A stretch of DNA of 64,000 bases, taken from an uncultured Spirochaetota bacterium (GTDB lineage: Bacteria > Spirochaetota > Spirochaetia > Treponematales > Treponemataceae). The stretch covers positions 62,001-126,000 of the forward strand of contig CALXMF010000002.1 in assembly GCA_944389415.1 (NCBI GenBank), written 5' to 3'. Position 1 is the first letter of the stretch; each line of letters begins with the position of its first letter. Below the pieces are notes generated by a model. That model was not told the DNA's origin. It did not search any database and saw only the letters and a program-made list of their open reading frames with translations. A program made the translations under genes and the position numbers. Shown piece after piece: positions 47,384 to 57,174 of the stretch.

Positions 47384-48472
47384 TTAGAAAAATAAAACCT
47401 GTTTTTCCTGTGTGTCAGCTTCATGATTGGCACAAATCACTTGTCCGATACGAAACACTTTCATTCCAGCACACAACCCCGCATTGTTTCCAGCAGCAAA
47501 AGACTCAAGATGTGCAATCACAGCAGCAGCTTTATCTGCATCAACGGACAAAACAAAACCTATCCCCATATTAAATGTATTATACATACGTTCAGGATCT
47601 GCCCCTCTGCGGACAAGCTCTTCAAAAACAGGAAGAATATCCCAACTGCCTTTAGTAATACGTGATATAAGAGGAAACAAACCTGCTTTGTGACGATTTG
47701 TATTTACGGCTGCGTACATACGAGGGATATTTTCATAGAAACCGCCGCCTGTAATATGTGCCATTCCATGCACAGCTCCCGGGTATGCAGAAAGAACAGA
47801 AAGCACAGGACGAACATAAATACGAGTTGGATCAAGTAATACATCTCCAATAGTCCGCCCTTCAAAAGCCGTGGTATAATCAGAGATAAGTTTGCGTACT
47901 AATGAAAATCCATTAGAATGAACACCGCTTGATGATAATCCAATTAGGACATCGCCTTCGGCAATATTTTCACCGGTAACAATTTCATCTTTTTCAATAA
48001 TGCCAACTCCAAATCCGGCAATATCATACTTACCAGCATCATAAAATCCTGGCATTTCAGCCGTTTCCCCGCCCAATAGGCTACATTCACTTTCAATACA
48101 CCCTGCAGCAACACCTTTCACAAGCTCCGCGGCAACAGAAGCATCAAGTTTTCCGCAAGCTATATAATCAAGAAAATAAAGAGGACGAGCACCAGTACAG
48201 AGAATATCATTAACACTCATCGCTACACAGTCAATTCCAACTGTATCATATTTTTTCAATGCAAAAGCGATATCAAGTTTTGTTCCTACTCCATCAGTTC
48301 CTGAAACCATAACAGGATGGCGCATACCAGGAGGAACCTCAAACATACCAGCAAAACTTCCCAGTCCGCTAAGCACTCCGGGGATACGGGTTCGTTCCGC
48401 GTAATCTTTATATCTGCCGACAGCACGGTAGCCTTCTTCAATATCAACTCCTGACTGACGATAATCAATCAT
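47384..48472 (-). CDS. purM: Phosphoribosylformylglycinamidine cyclo-ligase (AIR synthetase)
   Basis: 362 aa from ATG 48472 (AGGAG 6 nt upstream; a longer frame to 48505 lacks a site). It closes the imidazole ring after FGAM. VSGTDGVGTKLDIAF is the N-terminal ATP motif, DYIACGKLDA and LLGGETAEMPGFY the PurM core, and HITGGGFYENIPRM the C-terminal substrate site. Upstream of purN in the same operon. Confidence 0.93.
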   Translation of the reverse strand: MIDYRQSGVDIEEGYRAVGRYKDYAERTRIPGVLSGLGSFAGMFEVPPGMRHPVMVSGTDGVGTKLDIAFALKKYDTVGIDCVAMSVNDILCTGARPLYFLDYIACGKLDASVAAELVKGVAAGCIESECSLLGGETAEMPGFYDAGKYDIAGFGVGIIEKDEIVTGENIAEGDVLIGLSSSGVHSNGFSLVRKLISDYTTAFEGRTIGDVLLDPTRIYVRPVLSVLSAYPGAVHGMAHITGGGFYENIPRMYAAVNTNRHKAGLFPLISRITKGSWDILPVFEELVRRGADPERMYNTFNMGIGFVLSVDADKAAAVIAHLESFAAGNNAGLCAGMKVFRIGQVICANHEADTQEKQVLFF

Positions 48473-48542
48473 AAGAACTCCTCTTTTTGCTGCAGTAATG
48501 TACACTCACAGCAGCGTTCTATTATTTCTATAAAATATCCGC

Positions 48543-49007
48543 TTACTTTGTACTTGACTGGCGGCGCATGTATTCAAGCACCGGCTTTACATATAAGCGA
48601 TCCTCAAAAGTAATATGCTGATACAGCCATCTATCCAAGAATTTTGCGAAATGAATAACGGTTTGCAAACCTGATTTATCAAAATCTTTCAACATCTCGG
48701 CAATTTGAGACAGACAGCGTCGATGACTCTGTTTATGATCAGCCAAATGTTCATACCCAACTGTCGCAAGCAGTTTTTCTTCCGTTTCAAAATGGTTACG
48801 GAGAGACTCAAAAATTTTACGCATCTTATCGGATAAGGATGTCTGCCATCCCTGAGAAGATGAATAAGATCTTTCCTCAGCGATTCCCTGATACAGAGAG
48901 TTGCATAAATCACACAGCTCTTGATGCTGTTTATCTATAAAAGAGATTCCAAATCTGATTTTGTTATCCCAATCAATAATACCGCGTGCTGTTTCAGCCA
49001 CAAGCAT
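48543..49007 (-). CDS. Bacteriohemerythrin
   Basis: 154 aa. Single-domain four-helix oxygen carrier. The di-iron ligands are seen in order: FIDKQHQEL (His), LRNHFETEEKLL (His and Glu), HKQSHRRC (His), and WLYQHITFEDRLY (His and Asp). AAGGAG lies just before the ATG. In a largely anaerobic spirochete it probably buffers or senses O2. A second copy lies at 63214. Confidence 0.93.
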   Translation of the reverse strand: MLVAETARGIIDWDNKIRFGISFIDKQHQELCDLCNSLYQGIAEERSYSSSQGWQTSLSDKMRKIFESLRNHFETEEKLLATVGYEHLADHKQSHRRCLSQIAEMLKDFDKSGLQTVIHFAKFLDRWLYQHITFEDRLYVKPVLEYMRRQSSTK

Positions 49008-49066
49008 AACTCCTTATTTGTTTATTTACTATACAGGATGATCACACATACTGCAAGTATATTTAC

Positions 49067-49726
49067 TCACGCAGCGTTAGACGGTCCTGAATTTGGACTG
49101 TTTCCACCTCTAGTCAAATATAACAGAAAATTGATAGAACGCAGCGCCCGTTTGACAGCCTCCCGCAGCGGTGTTGTCTGAGTACTTCCAGGATGCATCA
49201 TCAGCACCTGCTGCATTACTGAATCCATTGCAGGCGGAACAGCGCCAAATAAGGTTTGCATTTCTATCTGAGAGAACTGCCGGTTATACTCCGCAGGCAT
49301 AGTATCTTTTGGATAAAAACGGCACGGACGCCAGCGTATATTTCCGTCTTTTCCCCGATCTCCAGAAAACCCAAACAACCTGCAAACTAAAGTGCGTCCT
49401 CCATATACAGTACAATGGTACGGAGTTTCCGGATCATAAAAGATGCAGCCTTGTTTTTCTGGACCCAGAGGTGCATTATACGTTCCATTCATCAGTTGCT
49501 GTGCTTTTTCAAATTGATGTTCCAGAAGCCAGCATGCCAAATACAGCGCTTCCTCTTCGAGGATATCAGGCTCAAAATTCTCACAGCATTTACCGCATCC
49601 ATGAGAACATGAAAACGGTCCATTTTCTTTCCATAGCTGTTGCTGCTCAGCAATCATCCGATAAATATTTTCCATATTTTGAATAAGCGGATAAATAGAC
49701 GTTCCTTCTAAATCCATACGGTTCAT
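49067..49726 (-). CDS. Cysteine-cluster protein, YkgJ-like
   Basis: 219 aa from ATG 49726, the ATG at the predicted transcription start. FSCSHGCGKCCENFEP and CRLFGFSGDRGKDGNIRWRPCRF provide Cys residues of the YkgJ metal-binding domain (zinc or Fe-S). Its function is unknown. Divergent from the glpA-like gene. Confidence 0.75.
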   Translation of the reverse strand: MNRMDLEGTSIYPLIQNMENIYRMIAEQQQLWKENGPFSCSHGCGKCCENFEPDILEEEALYLACWLLEHQFEKAQQLMNGTYNAPLGPEKQGCIFYDPETPYHCTVYGGRTLVCRLFGFSGDRGKDGNIRWRPCRFYPKDTMPAEYNRQFSQIEMQTLFGAVPPAMDSVMQQVLMMHPGSTQTTPLREAVKRALRSINFLLYLTRGGNSPNSGPSNAA

Positions 49727-49732
49727 ACCTGT

Positions 49733-49738
49733 ATTATA
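49733..49738 (-). promoter_or_regulatory. Extended -10 of the cysteine-cluster gene, 6 nt before ATG
   Basis: TGGTATAAT is a perfect extended -10 (TATAAT at 49738-49733). The TGTTCA -35 (49761-49756) is weak. Six nt to ATG 49726 predict a leaderless mRNA. Confidence 0.6.
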
Positions 49739-49799
49739 CCATTTTTTACCATATCTGAACATTACTCCCTATATACAACCATTAAGCAAATTAAATTTA

Positions 49800-49828
49800 T
49801 TGACAGGTCAAATAACCGGTTGTATCCT
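49800..49828 (+). promoter_or_regulatory. Promoter abutting the glpA-like gene
   Basis: TTGACA (49800-49805), 17 bp, TATCCT (49823-49828), 6 nt to ATG 49835. The TTG at 49820 is inside the promoter and is not a start codon. Confidence 0.65.
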
Positions 49829-49834
49829 TTTTTT

Positions 49835-51325
49835 ATGAAATATGATGTTGTTATTATTGGTGCTGGTATCAGCGGCTGCTGCATTGCCCGAGAACTTTCA
49901 AAATACCGAATAACTGTATGCATCCTTGAGAAGGAAAATGATGTATCATGCGGTACTTCAAAAGCAAACTCCGGTATCATACATGCCGGATATGATCCGC
50001 CTAATGGTTCATTAATGGCACGTTTTAATGTAGAAGGGTGTGCCTTATATCCTCAACTTGCAGAAGAGCTTAATTTTGATTACCGGCAAATTGGCAGTCT
50101 TGTACTCGCTTTTACCAAGGATGAACAACAACATTTACAGAAGCTGTATCAGCAGGGACTTAAAAACCGCGTTCAGAATTTACAGTTACTAACTGCGGAT
50201 AAAACAACAGAGTTGGAAAGAAACCTTTCTCCAGATGTCGTTAGCGCGCTGTATGCACCAACAGCAGGCATTATCTGTCCATATCAAGCAGTATGGGCCT
50301 TTGCAGAAAATGCAGTACAAAATGGCATAGAACTGAAATTAAATACGCAAGTATGCGCAATAATCAAAGATAATAATAGATTCCGCATACAGACTGGACA
50401 TGGACAAATAGAAACAGATTATATAATTAATGCTGCAGGACTGTATGCAGACCATATTAATACGCTGGCAGGAGCACAGCAGTTCACTATTCACCCACGG
50501 CGCGGAGAATATGTGTTATTTGATAATAAATGTAACGGACTTGTTAATCACATTATTTTTCAGACACCGGGAAAACTTGGCAAAGGAGTCCTAATTAGTC
50601 CCACTGTTGACGGGAACATACTCGCAGGACCGAACGCGATTGATGTAAATGATAAAGATGATACAGTTACCACCCAGACAGGGCGTGATTATGTACTAAA
50701 AACGGCAGAACGCAGTGTTCCAGCTCTTCCTCTGAGAAATATCATCAATTCTTTTGCCGGGAACCGGGCAATTCTCTACAAAAAAGATGAACAGACAGGA
50801 ACAGAAACACAGGTACATGACTTTATTATAGAAGAAGATCCTACCGTCCCGCATTTTATTACCGTTGCCGGCATCACCTCGCCCGGACTGACAGCAGCCC
50901 CGGCGATTGCCCGATATATACCACAATTACTCGCACAATCAGGTTTAGTTCTAATACAAAAAAAAGATTTTGACGGAACACGCAGCGGCATACCTTCTTT
51001 TAAAAGAGCTGATACAGAAACACGAAAACAACTTCTCACTCACAATCCATTATACGGCAGAATTATCTGCCGCTGCGAGATGATCACAGAAGCAGAGATC
51101 GTTGCGGCTATACACTCTCCTGTTGGCGCTACAGATCTTGATGGTATTAAACGCCGTACCCGCTGCGGAATGGGACGCTGTCAGGGAGGATTCTGTGTCC
51201 CTAAAATAACAGACATTCTTTCCAGAGAACTTGGCATTTCCATGACGGATATTACTAAATGCGGACAAAATTCCTTTATATTAAATTCTCAAACACGGAA
51301 AAAGAATAGCGGAGATAATATATGA
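49835..51325 (+). CDS. FAD-dependent oxidoreductase, GlpA/LhgO-like with BFD-type cluster
   Basis: 496 aa. The FAD-binding VVIIGAGISGCCIARELSKY is at residues 5-24, GTSKANSGIIHAGYD is the GlpA/LhgO-like motif, and the C-terminal Cys set ICRCEM...RTRCGMGRCQGGFC (about residues 406-450) is a bacterioferritin-associated-ferredoxin-like [2Fe-2S] domain. GlpA-like enzymes oxidise glycerol 3-phosphate. It is the first gene of a trio with overlapping starts (4 nt to the next), expressed from a promoter 6 nt upstream of the ATG. Confidence 0.85.
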   Translation: MKYDVVIIGAGISGCCIARELSKYRITVCILEKENDVSCGTSKANSGIIHAGYDPPNGSLMARFNVEGCALYPQLAEELNFDYRQIGSLVLAFTKDEQQHLQKLYQQGLKNRVQNLQLLTADKTTELERNLSPDVVSALYAPTAGIICPYQAVWAFAENAVQNGIELKLNTQVCAIIKDNNRFRIQTGHGQIETDYIINAAGLYADHINTLAGAQQFTIHPRRGEYVLFDNKCNGLVNHIIFQTPGKLGKGVLISPTVDGNILAGPNAIDVNDKDDTVTTQTGRDYVLKTAERSVPALPLRNIINSFAGNRAILYKKDEQTGTETQVHDFIIEEDPTVPHFITVAGITSPGLTAAPAIARYIPQLLAQSGLVLIQKKDFDGTRSGIPSFKRADTETRKQLLTHNPLYGRIICRCEMITEAEIVAAIHSPVGATDLDGIKRRTRCGMGRCQGGFCVPKITDILSRELGISMTDITKCGQNSFILNSQTRKKNSGDNI

Positions 51326-52620
51326 CCAGCATCTGCGACATTGTCATTATTGGCGGAGGTCCAGCAGGACTGGCGGCTGCGGCTGCGGCATACAGAAGTG
51401 GTGTTCATGATATTATTTTACTGGAGAGAGATATCAGACTCGGGGGTATCCTGCAGCAATGTATACACAATGGATTTGGGCTGCACCATTTTGGCGAAGA
51501 ACTCACCGGACCTGAATATGCCTCACGATTTATTGATGATATACAGGAACTTGGAATTACATATTGGACAGATACAACTGTTCTTGATGTTGAACAGATA
51601 CCTACTAAAAATCGCCATTTAGTTACTGCCGTCAATACACAAAATGGACTCATACAACTGCAAACAAAAGCAGTCATTCTGGCAACAGGCTGCCGGGAAA
51701 GAACAAGAGGCGCTCTTACCATTCCAGGAACACGCCCCGCAGGAATTTTTACCGCAGGATCCGCGCAGCGATTCGTAAATATTGACGGGTATTTGCCAGG
51801 AAGAAAAATTGTTATTCTTGGTTCAGGAGATATCGGTCTTATTATGGCCAGAAGATTGACACTTGAAGGAGCCGAAGTAAAACTCATCTGCGAAGTAATG
51901 CCATTTTCTAGTGGTCTTGCACGCAATAAAGTTCAATGTGTAGAAAATTTCAACATTCCGCTTAAATTCAGCCATACAGTAACTCAAATCCATGGTACAC
52001 ACCGGGTAGAAGGAGTTACCGTATCAGCTGTCGACAGCAGCAGAAAGCCACTACCGGGAACAGAAGAATATATAGAGTGTGATACATTGCTGCTGTCTGT
52101 GGGTCTTATTCCGGAAAACGAAATCGCATTAAAGAGCGGTATACAAATAGATGCCGCCACCGCAGGACCTATCGTTAACGAACACAAAGAGACTACGGTG
52201 CCGGGGATCTTCGCCTGCGGAAACGCAGTACATGTACATGATCTAGTAGATTTCGTCACCACAGAAAGTATGTGTGCTGGCAGCAATGCCGCAAAATATG
52301 TGCTGAATACCACACCTGTCAGCAATGATCAGCCTGTTTCCGTGCGGGCTGGAAACAGAGTACGCTATACAGTCCCCCAATATTTATCTCAAAACACTAC
52401 TGAAAATGAAAACGGCTGCGATATCATGCTGAGAACAACAGATGTATACAGAAATATCAGCATTACAGCTTACAGCAGCCATAAGCGAATCGCAACTCAG
52501 AAAAAAAACGTAGTAAGCCCGGGTGAAATGCTCAGTATACACCTCAACAGATATCAGCTTCAGCAGATAAAAGAAACACTAACAGTATCTATTGAGTTGC
52601 CCGAGGAGGATATTGATTGA
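51322..52620 (+). CDS. FAD/NAD-dependent oxidoreductase (second subunit, GlpB-like position)
   Basis: 432 aa. IVIIGGGPAGLAAAAAA-type FAD loop at the N-terminus, GDIGLIMARRLTLEGAEV-type NAD loop in the middle, and GIFACGNAVHVHDLVD near the C-terminus: the architecture of pyridine nucleotide-disulfide/HcnB-like reductases that partner GlpA-like proteins. ATGA overlaps couple it to the genes on both sides. Substrate presumed glycerol 3-phosphate, from context only. Confidence 0.85.
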   Translation: MTSICDIVIIGGGPAGLAAAAAAYRSGVHDIILLERDIRLGGILQQCIHNGFGLHHFGEELTGPEYASRFIDDIQELGITYWTDTTVLDVEQIPTKNRHLVTAVNTQNGLIQLQTKAVILATGCRERTRGALTIPGTRPAGIFTAGSAQRFVNIDGYLPGRKIVILGSGDIGLIMARRLTLEGAEVKLICEVMPFSSGLARNKVQCVENFNIPLKFSHTVTQIHGTHRVEGVTVSAVDSSRKPLPGTEEYIECDTLLLSVGLIPENEIALKSGIQIDAATAGPIVNEHKETTVPGIFACGNAVHVHDLVDFVTTESMCAGSNAAKYVLNTTPVSNDQPVSVRAGNRVRYTVPQYLSQNTTENENGCDIMLRTTDVYRNISITAYSSHKRIATQKKNVVSPGEMLSIHLNRYQLQQIKETLTVSIELPEEDID

Positions 52621-53006
52621 TGGAACATAAAACAATGACCTGTATTATCTGTCCAATGGGATGTCAGTTGACAATAGAAACAGAAGAATCAGATATACTC
52701 TCTATCTCAGGCAACACTTGTCCAAGAGGCATTGAGTACGCCAAACGTGAATTAACCGACCAAAGACGGACATTAACTTCTACCGTATCCGTATCAGGAG
52801 GAGAACTGCCCCTTGTGCCAGTAAAAACAGCACAAGAAATCCCCTCAAAGCTGCTTTTGCCCAGCATGGAAATAATCAGACGCTGTCATATCAGTGCACC
52901 AGTCAAACGCGGTGATATTATAATTCCAGATATTCTGGGTACTGGAATACCAGTTATCGCCTGCGCTGACGTTCCAGTCACCAATAAAGAAACGGCATCC
53001 GTTTAA
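52617..53006 (+). CDS. DUF1667 small Cys-rich protein
   Basis: 129 aa. CIICPMGC near residues 9-16 and a further Cys in GNTCPRG are conserved DUF1667 features, typical of the third gene after two FAD dehydrogenases in anaerobic glycerol-3-phosphate oxidation clusters. It is probably an electron-transfer or assembly subunit. Last of the trio. Confidence 0.85.
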   Translation: MMEHKTMTCIICPMGCQLTIETEESDILSISGNTCPRGIEYAKRELTDQRRTLTSTVSVSGGELPLVPVKTAQEIPSKLLLPSMEIIRRCHISAPVKRGDIIIPDILGTGIPVIACADVPVTNKETASV

Positions 53007-53068
53007 AATATGCGTACGAGTCACATACACGATACTTTTTATATAATTAAAAATTAAAATCAATTTTA

Positions 53069-53103
53069 TTTTAATCTTTATATGTTTTAAAATAAGATTA
53101 AAA
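53069..53103. repeat. AT-rich inverted repeat after the oxidoreductase trio
   Basis: TTTTAATCTT (53069-53078) and AAGATTAAAA (53094-53103), 15-nt loop. No U-run follows, so a terminator role is uncertain. The 53007-53189 gap otherwise holds no gene. Confidence 0.5.
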
Positions 53104-53189
53104 ATACCCCGAAAAGGCTATAAACAGATCGAAATAAGATTATCTTTTTATCTGTTTTACAATGTATATGCTGCGAACAGATCAATTCC

Positions 53190-53218
53190 TTGACACAGCA
53201 GACTCCAGCTACCATAAT
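53190..53218 (+). promoter_or_regulatory. Promoter abutting the HAD phosphatase gene
   Basis: TTGACA (53190-53195), 17 bp, CATAAT (53213-53218), 7 nt to ATG 53226. Confidence 0.7.
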
Positions 53219-53225
53219 AATAATT

Positions 53226-53876
53226 ATGAAGCAGACTTCAGAACCAAAGGCAGCGTTGTTTGATCTTGACGGTGTTATTATTGATACAGAAAACCAGTAT
53301 ACCGCATTCTGGAATATGATCGGTCGGCAGTATCTGGGAGAAATTGATTTTGGACACAAAATAAAAGGTACAACACTACCGTTTATTTATTCAACGTATT
53401 TCCAGTACATGAAAGAAAAACAACCCGAAATTACCGCAGCGCTTGATACATTTGAATCACAAATGCAGATGGACTTTATCCCCGGATTTCAGACATTTTT
53501 TAATATATTGCGTTCGCACGGCTGGAAGACAGCGATTGTAACAAGTTCAAATCAGGCAAAAATGGCAAGCGTATATCCAAAACGGCCCGAATTAAAACAG
53601 ATGTTTGACCGGATACTGACAGCGGAATGCTTCACACAAAGCAAACCGCACCCTGATCCGTATCAGAAAGGTGCTGCCGCACTGAACGTTCCTATAAACA
53701 GATGTATTGTATTTGAAGACTCAATAAACGGTTTAAAATCAGGACAGGCAGCAGGCATGAAGGTTGTTGGATTAACAACAACTAATTCTTATAAAGCAGT
53801 ACAGCCATTTGCGCATTTAATAATTTCTGATTTTACACAGGCAGATATACATGCCGTAGAAGCGCTGCTTATGTGA
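53226..53876 (+). CDS. HAD-superfamily phosphatase/phosphoglucomutase-like
   Basis: 216 aa. Motif I FDLDGVIIDTE (nucleophile Asp 13 with the general acid Asp), motif II VTSSNQ, motif III SKPHPDPYQKGA, and motif IV VFEDSINGLKSGQAAG: the beta-phosphoglucomutase/2-haloacid dehalogenase-like subfamily. The substrate is likely a sugar phosphate. ATG 53226 is 7 nt after a -10 box; no SD. Convergent with the CsaA-like gene (8-nt overlap). Confidence 0.87.
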   Translation: MKQTSEPKAALFDLDGVIIDTENQYTAFWNMIGRQYLGEIDFGHKIKGTTLPFIYSTYFQYMKEKQPEITAALDTFESQMQMDFIPGFQTFFNILRSHGWKTAIVTSSNQAKMASVYPKRPELKQMFDRILTAECFTQSKPHPDPYQKGAAALNVPINRCIVFEDSINGLKSGQAAGMKVVGLTTTNSYKAVQPFAHLIISDFTQADIHAVEALLM

Positions 53877-54207
53877 CTGGTGTACCTGGCTCAACAGGTG
53901 TTTCACTGGTAAGAAGAACACAGGTGCTGCTGTCTTCTGATTCACAGCACAGCAGCATACCTTCTGAAAGAACACCGCGCATCTTTGCCGGCTTTAGATT
54001 CACCAGCACTAAAATACGTTTTCCGACAAGCTCTTCCGCAGTATAATAATCGACAAGACTTGAAACAATCTGTCGCGGATTTTCCTCACCGACATTAACC
54101 ATAAGCCGATACAATTTTTCAGCATTTTCAACTTTTTCACAGGAAACAACAATACCTGCGCGAATGTCAAGTTTTGCAAAATCCGCATACTCAATAATAT
54201 CTTTCAT
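53869..54207 (-). CDS. CsaA/MetRS-beta-like tRNA-binding domain protein
   Basis: 112 aa. FAKLDIRAGIVVSCEKVENAEKLYRLMVNVGE and KRILVLVNLKPAKMRGVLSEGMLL are the OB-fold tRNA-binding domain found in CsaA, Arc1p and the C-terminus of MetRS. Stand-alone copies act as chaperones or bind tRNA. Single gene with no partner in view. Confidence 0.87.
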   Translation of the reverse strand: MKDIIEYADFAKLDIRAGIVVSCEKVENAEKLYRLMVNVGEENPRQIVSSLVDYYTAEELVGKRILVLVNLKPAKMRGVLSEGMLLCCESEDSSTCVLLTSETPVEPGTPVT

Positions 54208-54282
54208 AAAAGTTCCCTTACACAGTTTTATAAGGCGGGAACATCAGTATATCCTGCCCCCGCCTGATTCACCATCACAATA

Positions 54283-55086
54283 CTATAACCTGTTATCCAA
54301 ATTTGCGCTTTCAATATCCTTAAAATACTTAAGCGTACCAACGCGCAGCTCATCAGTAGCATCTTCATCACAAACGATAATCGCATGGCGGTGCATTTGA
54401 AGAACGCTGATTGTCCACATCTGACTTACAGCTTCTTCGACACCATGTTTCACAGCCATCGCCTTATTGTGCCCCGTCGCCAGAATCACCACTTCATCAG
54501 AATCGGTAATTGTCCCTACCCCAACAGTTAAAGCTGTCTTAGGCACCTCGTTGATATTTCCGCCGAAGAAACGGGAATTCACAATAACAGTATCATGAGT
54601 CAGCGTTTTTACACGCGTACGAGATACAAGAGAAGAGCCGGGCTCGTTAAAAGCAATATGACCGTCAACACCGACTCCACCAAGGAACAAACGAATACCA
54701 CCAGCTTTTCTGATAGCCTCTTCATAAGCAGCGCATTCCGCCTCAAGATTTTCAGCCATGCCATTCAGGATATGTATGTTTTCTTTCTGTATATCAATAT
54801 GATCAAAAAAATTGCTGTGCATGAAATAATGATAGCTCTGAGGATGATCGGCTGTCAGACCGACATACTCGTCCATATTAAACGTAACAACATGTTTAAA
54901 AGAAACCTTACCAGCTTTATTCAGCCGTATCAGCTCCTTGTATGTACCAAGCGGTGTGGAACCAGTAGGCAAACCAAGTGTAAAGGGCCTGTCTGCGGAA
55001 GGATTAAATTCATTGATGCGCCGGGCAATATAATTTGCGGCCCAGACAGAACTTGCATCATAATCAGGTTGAACAATAAGTCTCAT
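54283..55086 (-). CDS. nagB: Glucosamine-6-phosphate deaminase
   Basis: 267 aa from ATG 55086 (AAGGAG 8 nt upstream). Converts glucosamine 6-phosphate to fructose 6-phosphate and ammonia. FNMDEYVGL is the catalytic Asp/Glu motif and [16 protein letters not shown] contains the catalytic His. It follows nagA by 27 nt. The ammonia it releases could feed the CTP synthase in this window (inference). Confidence 0.94.
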   Translation of the reverse strand: MRLIVQPDYDASSVWAANYIARRINEFNPSADRPFTLGLPTGSTPLGTYKELIRLNKAGKVSFKHVVTFNMDEYVGLTADHPQSYHYFMHSNFFDHIDIQKENIHILNGMAENLEAECAAYEEAIRKAGGIRLFLGGVGVDGHIAFNEPGSSLVSRTRVKTLTHDTVIVNSRFFGGNINEVPKTALTVGVGTITDSDEVVILATGHNKAMAVKHGVEEAVSQMWTISVLQMHRHAIIVCDEDATDELRVGTLKYFKDIESANLDNRL

Positions 55087-55113
55087 ATGTAAACTCCTTA
55101 GTATTTCCAAATA

Positions 55114-56280
55114 TTACAGAATATTTTTCTTTATCTTTCCGTCTATGACAGATACCAAAACATTAAACTGCCGGTCAAACACAACTATATCGCCATCATA
55201 CCCCGGAATAATCTGTCCTTTTGTAGTGTAGTGCATAATTTGAGCAGGATTTGAAGTCGCACAGCGAACCGCATCACAAATAGGCATACCGAAATCCACA
55301 AGATTATGAACACCTTTGATCATCGTCAGCGCTGAACCGGCAATAACATCATCACTTTTACGATGGAAACACCCTCCTGAAAATACCACTTCTTCACCGT
55401 TTGCAAACAGAGGTTCAGTTTCCTGTTCAGTAGGTTTCAGAGCGTCTGTCACCAGAACAATTTTATCAAGAGGCTTATCCCGGGCAACTAATTTAAATAA
55501 ATCACGATGAACATGCACACCATCAGCAATTATTTCACAGGCCATTTCAGGATGAATGAGAACTGCCCCGACAGCATTGGGATTGCGATGATGCAGTGAA
55601 CTCATAGCATTAAACAAATGTGTTGAATGCAAAATACCAGCCTGCATACCTTCAACCATGTTTTCATACAACGCATTTGTATGTCCAGCCTGCAATACAA
55701 TTCCTTTCTTAAGGCAGGACAGCGCCAGTTCTCTCATACCCTTTAATTCCGGAGCGACTGTCATATTGACAATCGTGCCTTTTGACGCGTTCCATAGTCG
55801 CTCCATCAAATCGAGATCAACTTTTTTAATTGTTTCAGGACGCTGCACACCAGCACGTTCCGGAGAAACAAATGGTCCCTCAAGATGAATTCCCATAATT
55901 CGGGCACCTTCTTCTTTTCCCATTGCTTCATTAATTGCCATAATGGCTTTCAAGAAAGTTTCTTCATCAGAAGAATATAACGTCGGATTAAATGCAGTAA
56001 CCCCATAATCAGCAAGATGTTTTGACATCTCAAGAATAGAGTTGGGATCTCCATCTTCAGTTCCATATCCATAAAAACCATGTATATGGGTATCAATTAA
56101 ACCTGGCGCAATATACGATCCCTGCACATCGAATAATTTTACAGACGCGCCAAAATGTTTCTGCTGAAATCGTTTTTGACTGAATACATCTGCTATCTTT
56201 CCATCTTCAATTAAAACGGCGCAATTTTCCATCACTGAAAAACCACTGAGCAGCGTTCCGTTATACAAACAGATAGACAT
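55114..56280 (-). CDS. nagA: N-acetylglucosamine-6-phosphate deacetylase
   Basis: 388 aa. DTHIHGFYGYGTED near residue 60 begins the metal site, HLEGPFVSPERAG gives the Glu, QAGHTNA and STHLFNAMS the two His, and VTDAL the catalytic Asp. A strong AAAGGAGGTG lies just before ATG 56280. First gene of the nagA-nagB operon for amino-sugar use, with carbon from host or cell-wall GlcNAc. Confidence 0.94.
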   Translation of the reverse strand: MSICLYNGTLLSGFSVMENCAVLIEDGKIADVFSQKRFQQKHFGASVKLFDVQGSYIAPGLIDTHIHGFYGYGTEDGDPNSILEMSKHLADYGVTAFNPTLYSSDEETFLKAIMAINEAMGKEEGARIMGIHLEGPFVSPERAGVQRPETIKKVDLDLMERLWNASKGTIVNMTVAPELKGMRELALSCLKKGIVLQAGHTNALYENMVEGMQAGILHSTHLFNAMSSLHHRNPNAVGAVLIHPEMACEIIADGVHVHRDLFKLVARDKPLDKIVLVTDALKPTEQETEPLFANGEEVVFSGGCFHRKSDDVIAGSALTMIKGVHNLVDFGMPICDAVRCATSNPAQIMHYTTKGQIIPGYDGDIVVFDRQFNVLVSVIDGKIKKNIL

Positions 56281-56368
56281 AGCACCTCCTTTGTATTTTA
56301 TCTTTACGTACCTGAAAGATATTCAATGCAACTAGTATACCACATATTTTTCAATAGCGCATTCTTTT

Positions 56369-57040
56369 TTACTGCCAAAGTTTTATCGATTGTACCCCCA
56401 TATAACCAGGAGCTACTTGGTATTTATTAAAATATACAGTCACACAACCAAACGCAGGTACAGTAAAAATTTTAAAGTTTTCCGGCTCTGCGGCTGTTCC
56501 CTGTTTAATCATACCTTGGATAATATTATCCGGATCTATCTCTGGCGAACATAATCGTTCAGATAACTGTTCCCGTGCAATATCAGACAGATATGCATAT
56601 ACATTTTCCTGTTCAGGAAACAGATCTTCTATCGACAAAAAACGATTAAGTGATATATCCCAGGTAAAAGAAGCTAATAGCGGCATACCATTAGCACCAC
56701 CAGTATACATATAACCGTCAAGTAAAATACTAATACACTTTGGAGATAACTGCGCGGGCACCCATGTTAACACAAGTTCGCCACGCGCAGCAGAACCTAC
56801 TTCCGGTAATATATCTGTCATATCAAGAAAATCATTCTGCCAGCGCACAGCGGTAGTACTAATCGCTTTTGATAATTCTGGATAATCAGGGAAGGAAGGA
56901 ATTTCCATATGCAGAGTGTACGCAGGAGTTTGTTCTTCCATTGTATCAACAGAGACTTTAACAACAGTATCAGAATCAACGCTTACACAAGCCGAAAACA
57001 GTATGCCACAACATCCTAACAGAAAAAGAACGATTCTCAT
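56369..57040 (-). CDS. Lipoprotein with DUF3298-like domain
   Basis: 223 aa. The lipobox LFSAC (Cys18) predicts a lipidated, membrane-anchored protein. The mature part contains FTWDISLNRFLSIEDLFPEQENVYAYLSDIARE, a signature of the DUF3298/RsiV-like domain of extracytoplasmic proteins. ATG 57040 is 6 nt after a -10 box. It is convergent with nothing close and stands alone. Confidence 0.75.
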   Translation of the reverse strand: MRIVLFLLGCCGILFSACVSVDSDTVVKVSVDTMEEQTPAYTLHMEIPSFPDYPELSKAISTTAVRWQNDFLDMTDILPEVGSAARGELVLTWVPAQLSPKCISILLDGYMYTGGANGMPLLASFTWDISLNRFLSIEDLFPEQENVYAYLSDIAREQLSERLCSPEIDPDNIIQGMIKQGTAAEPENFKIFTVPAFGCVTVYFNKYQVAPGYMGVQSIKLWQ

Positions 57041-57046
57041 ATACTC

Positions 57047-57075
57047 AGTATAACGGTAATACTATTCAAAGACAA
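57047..57075 (-). promoter_or_regulatory. Promoter abutting the DUF3298-like gene
   Basis: TTGTCT (57075-57070), 17 bp, TATACT (57052-57047), 6 nt to ATG 57040. Confidence 0.55.
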
Positions 57076-57174
57076 CAAGCATCTTTATTCGGTATCAGCA
57101 CTCAGAAAGTGAATTATGGGTACTATACCAAAACAATATATGTTCTTTATTAGAACAAAATATCATATGCCATA

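Noticed and set aside
49820-49834. TTG start for the glpA-like gene
   Set aside because: It lies inside the promoter; ATG 49835 follows the -10 by 6 nt and gives MKYDVVIIGAG as family start.
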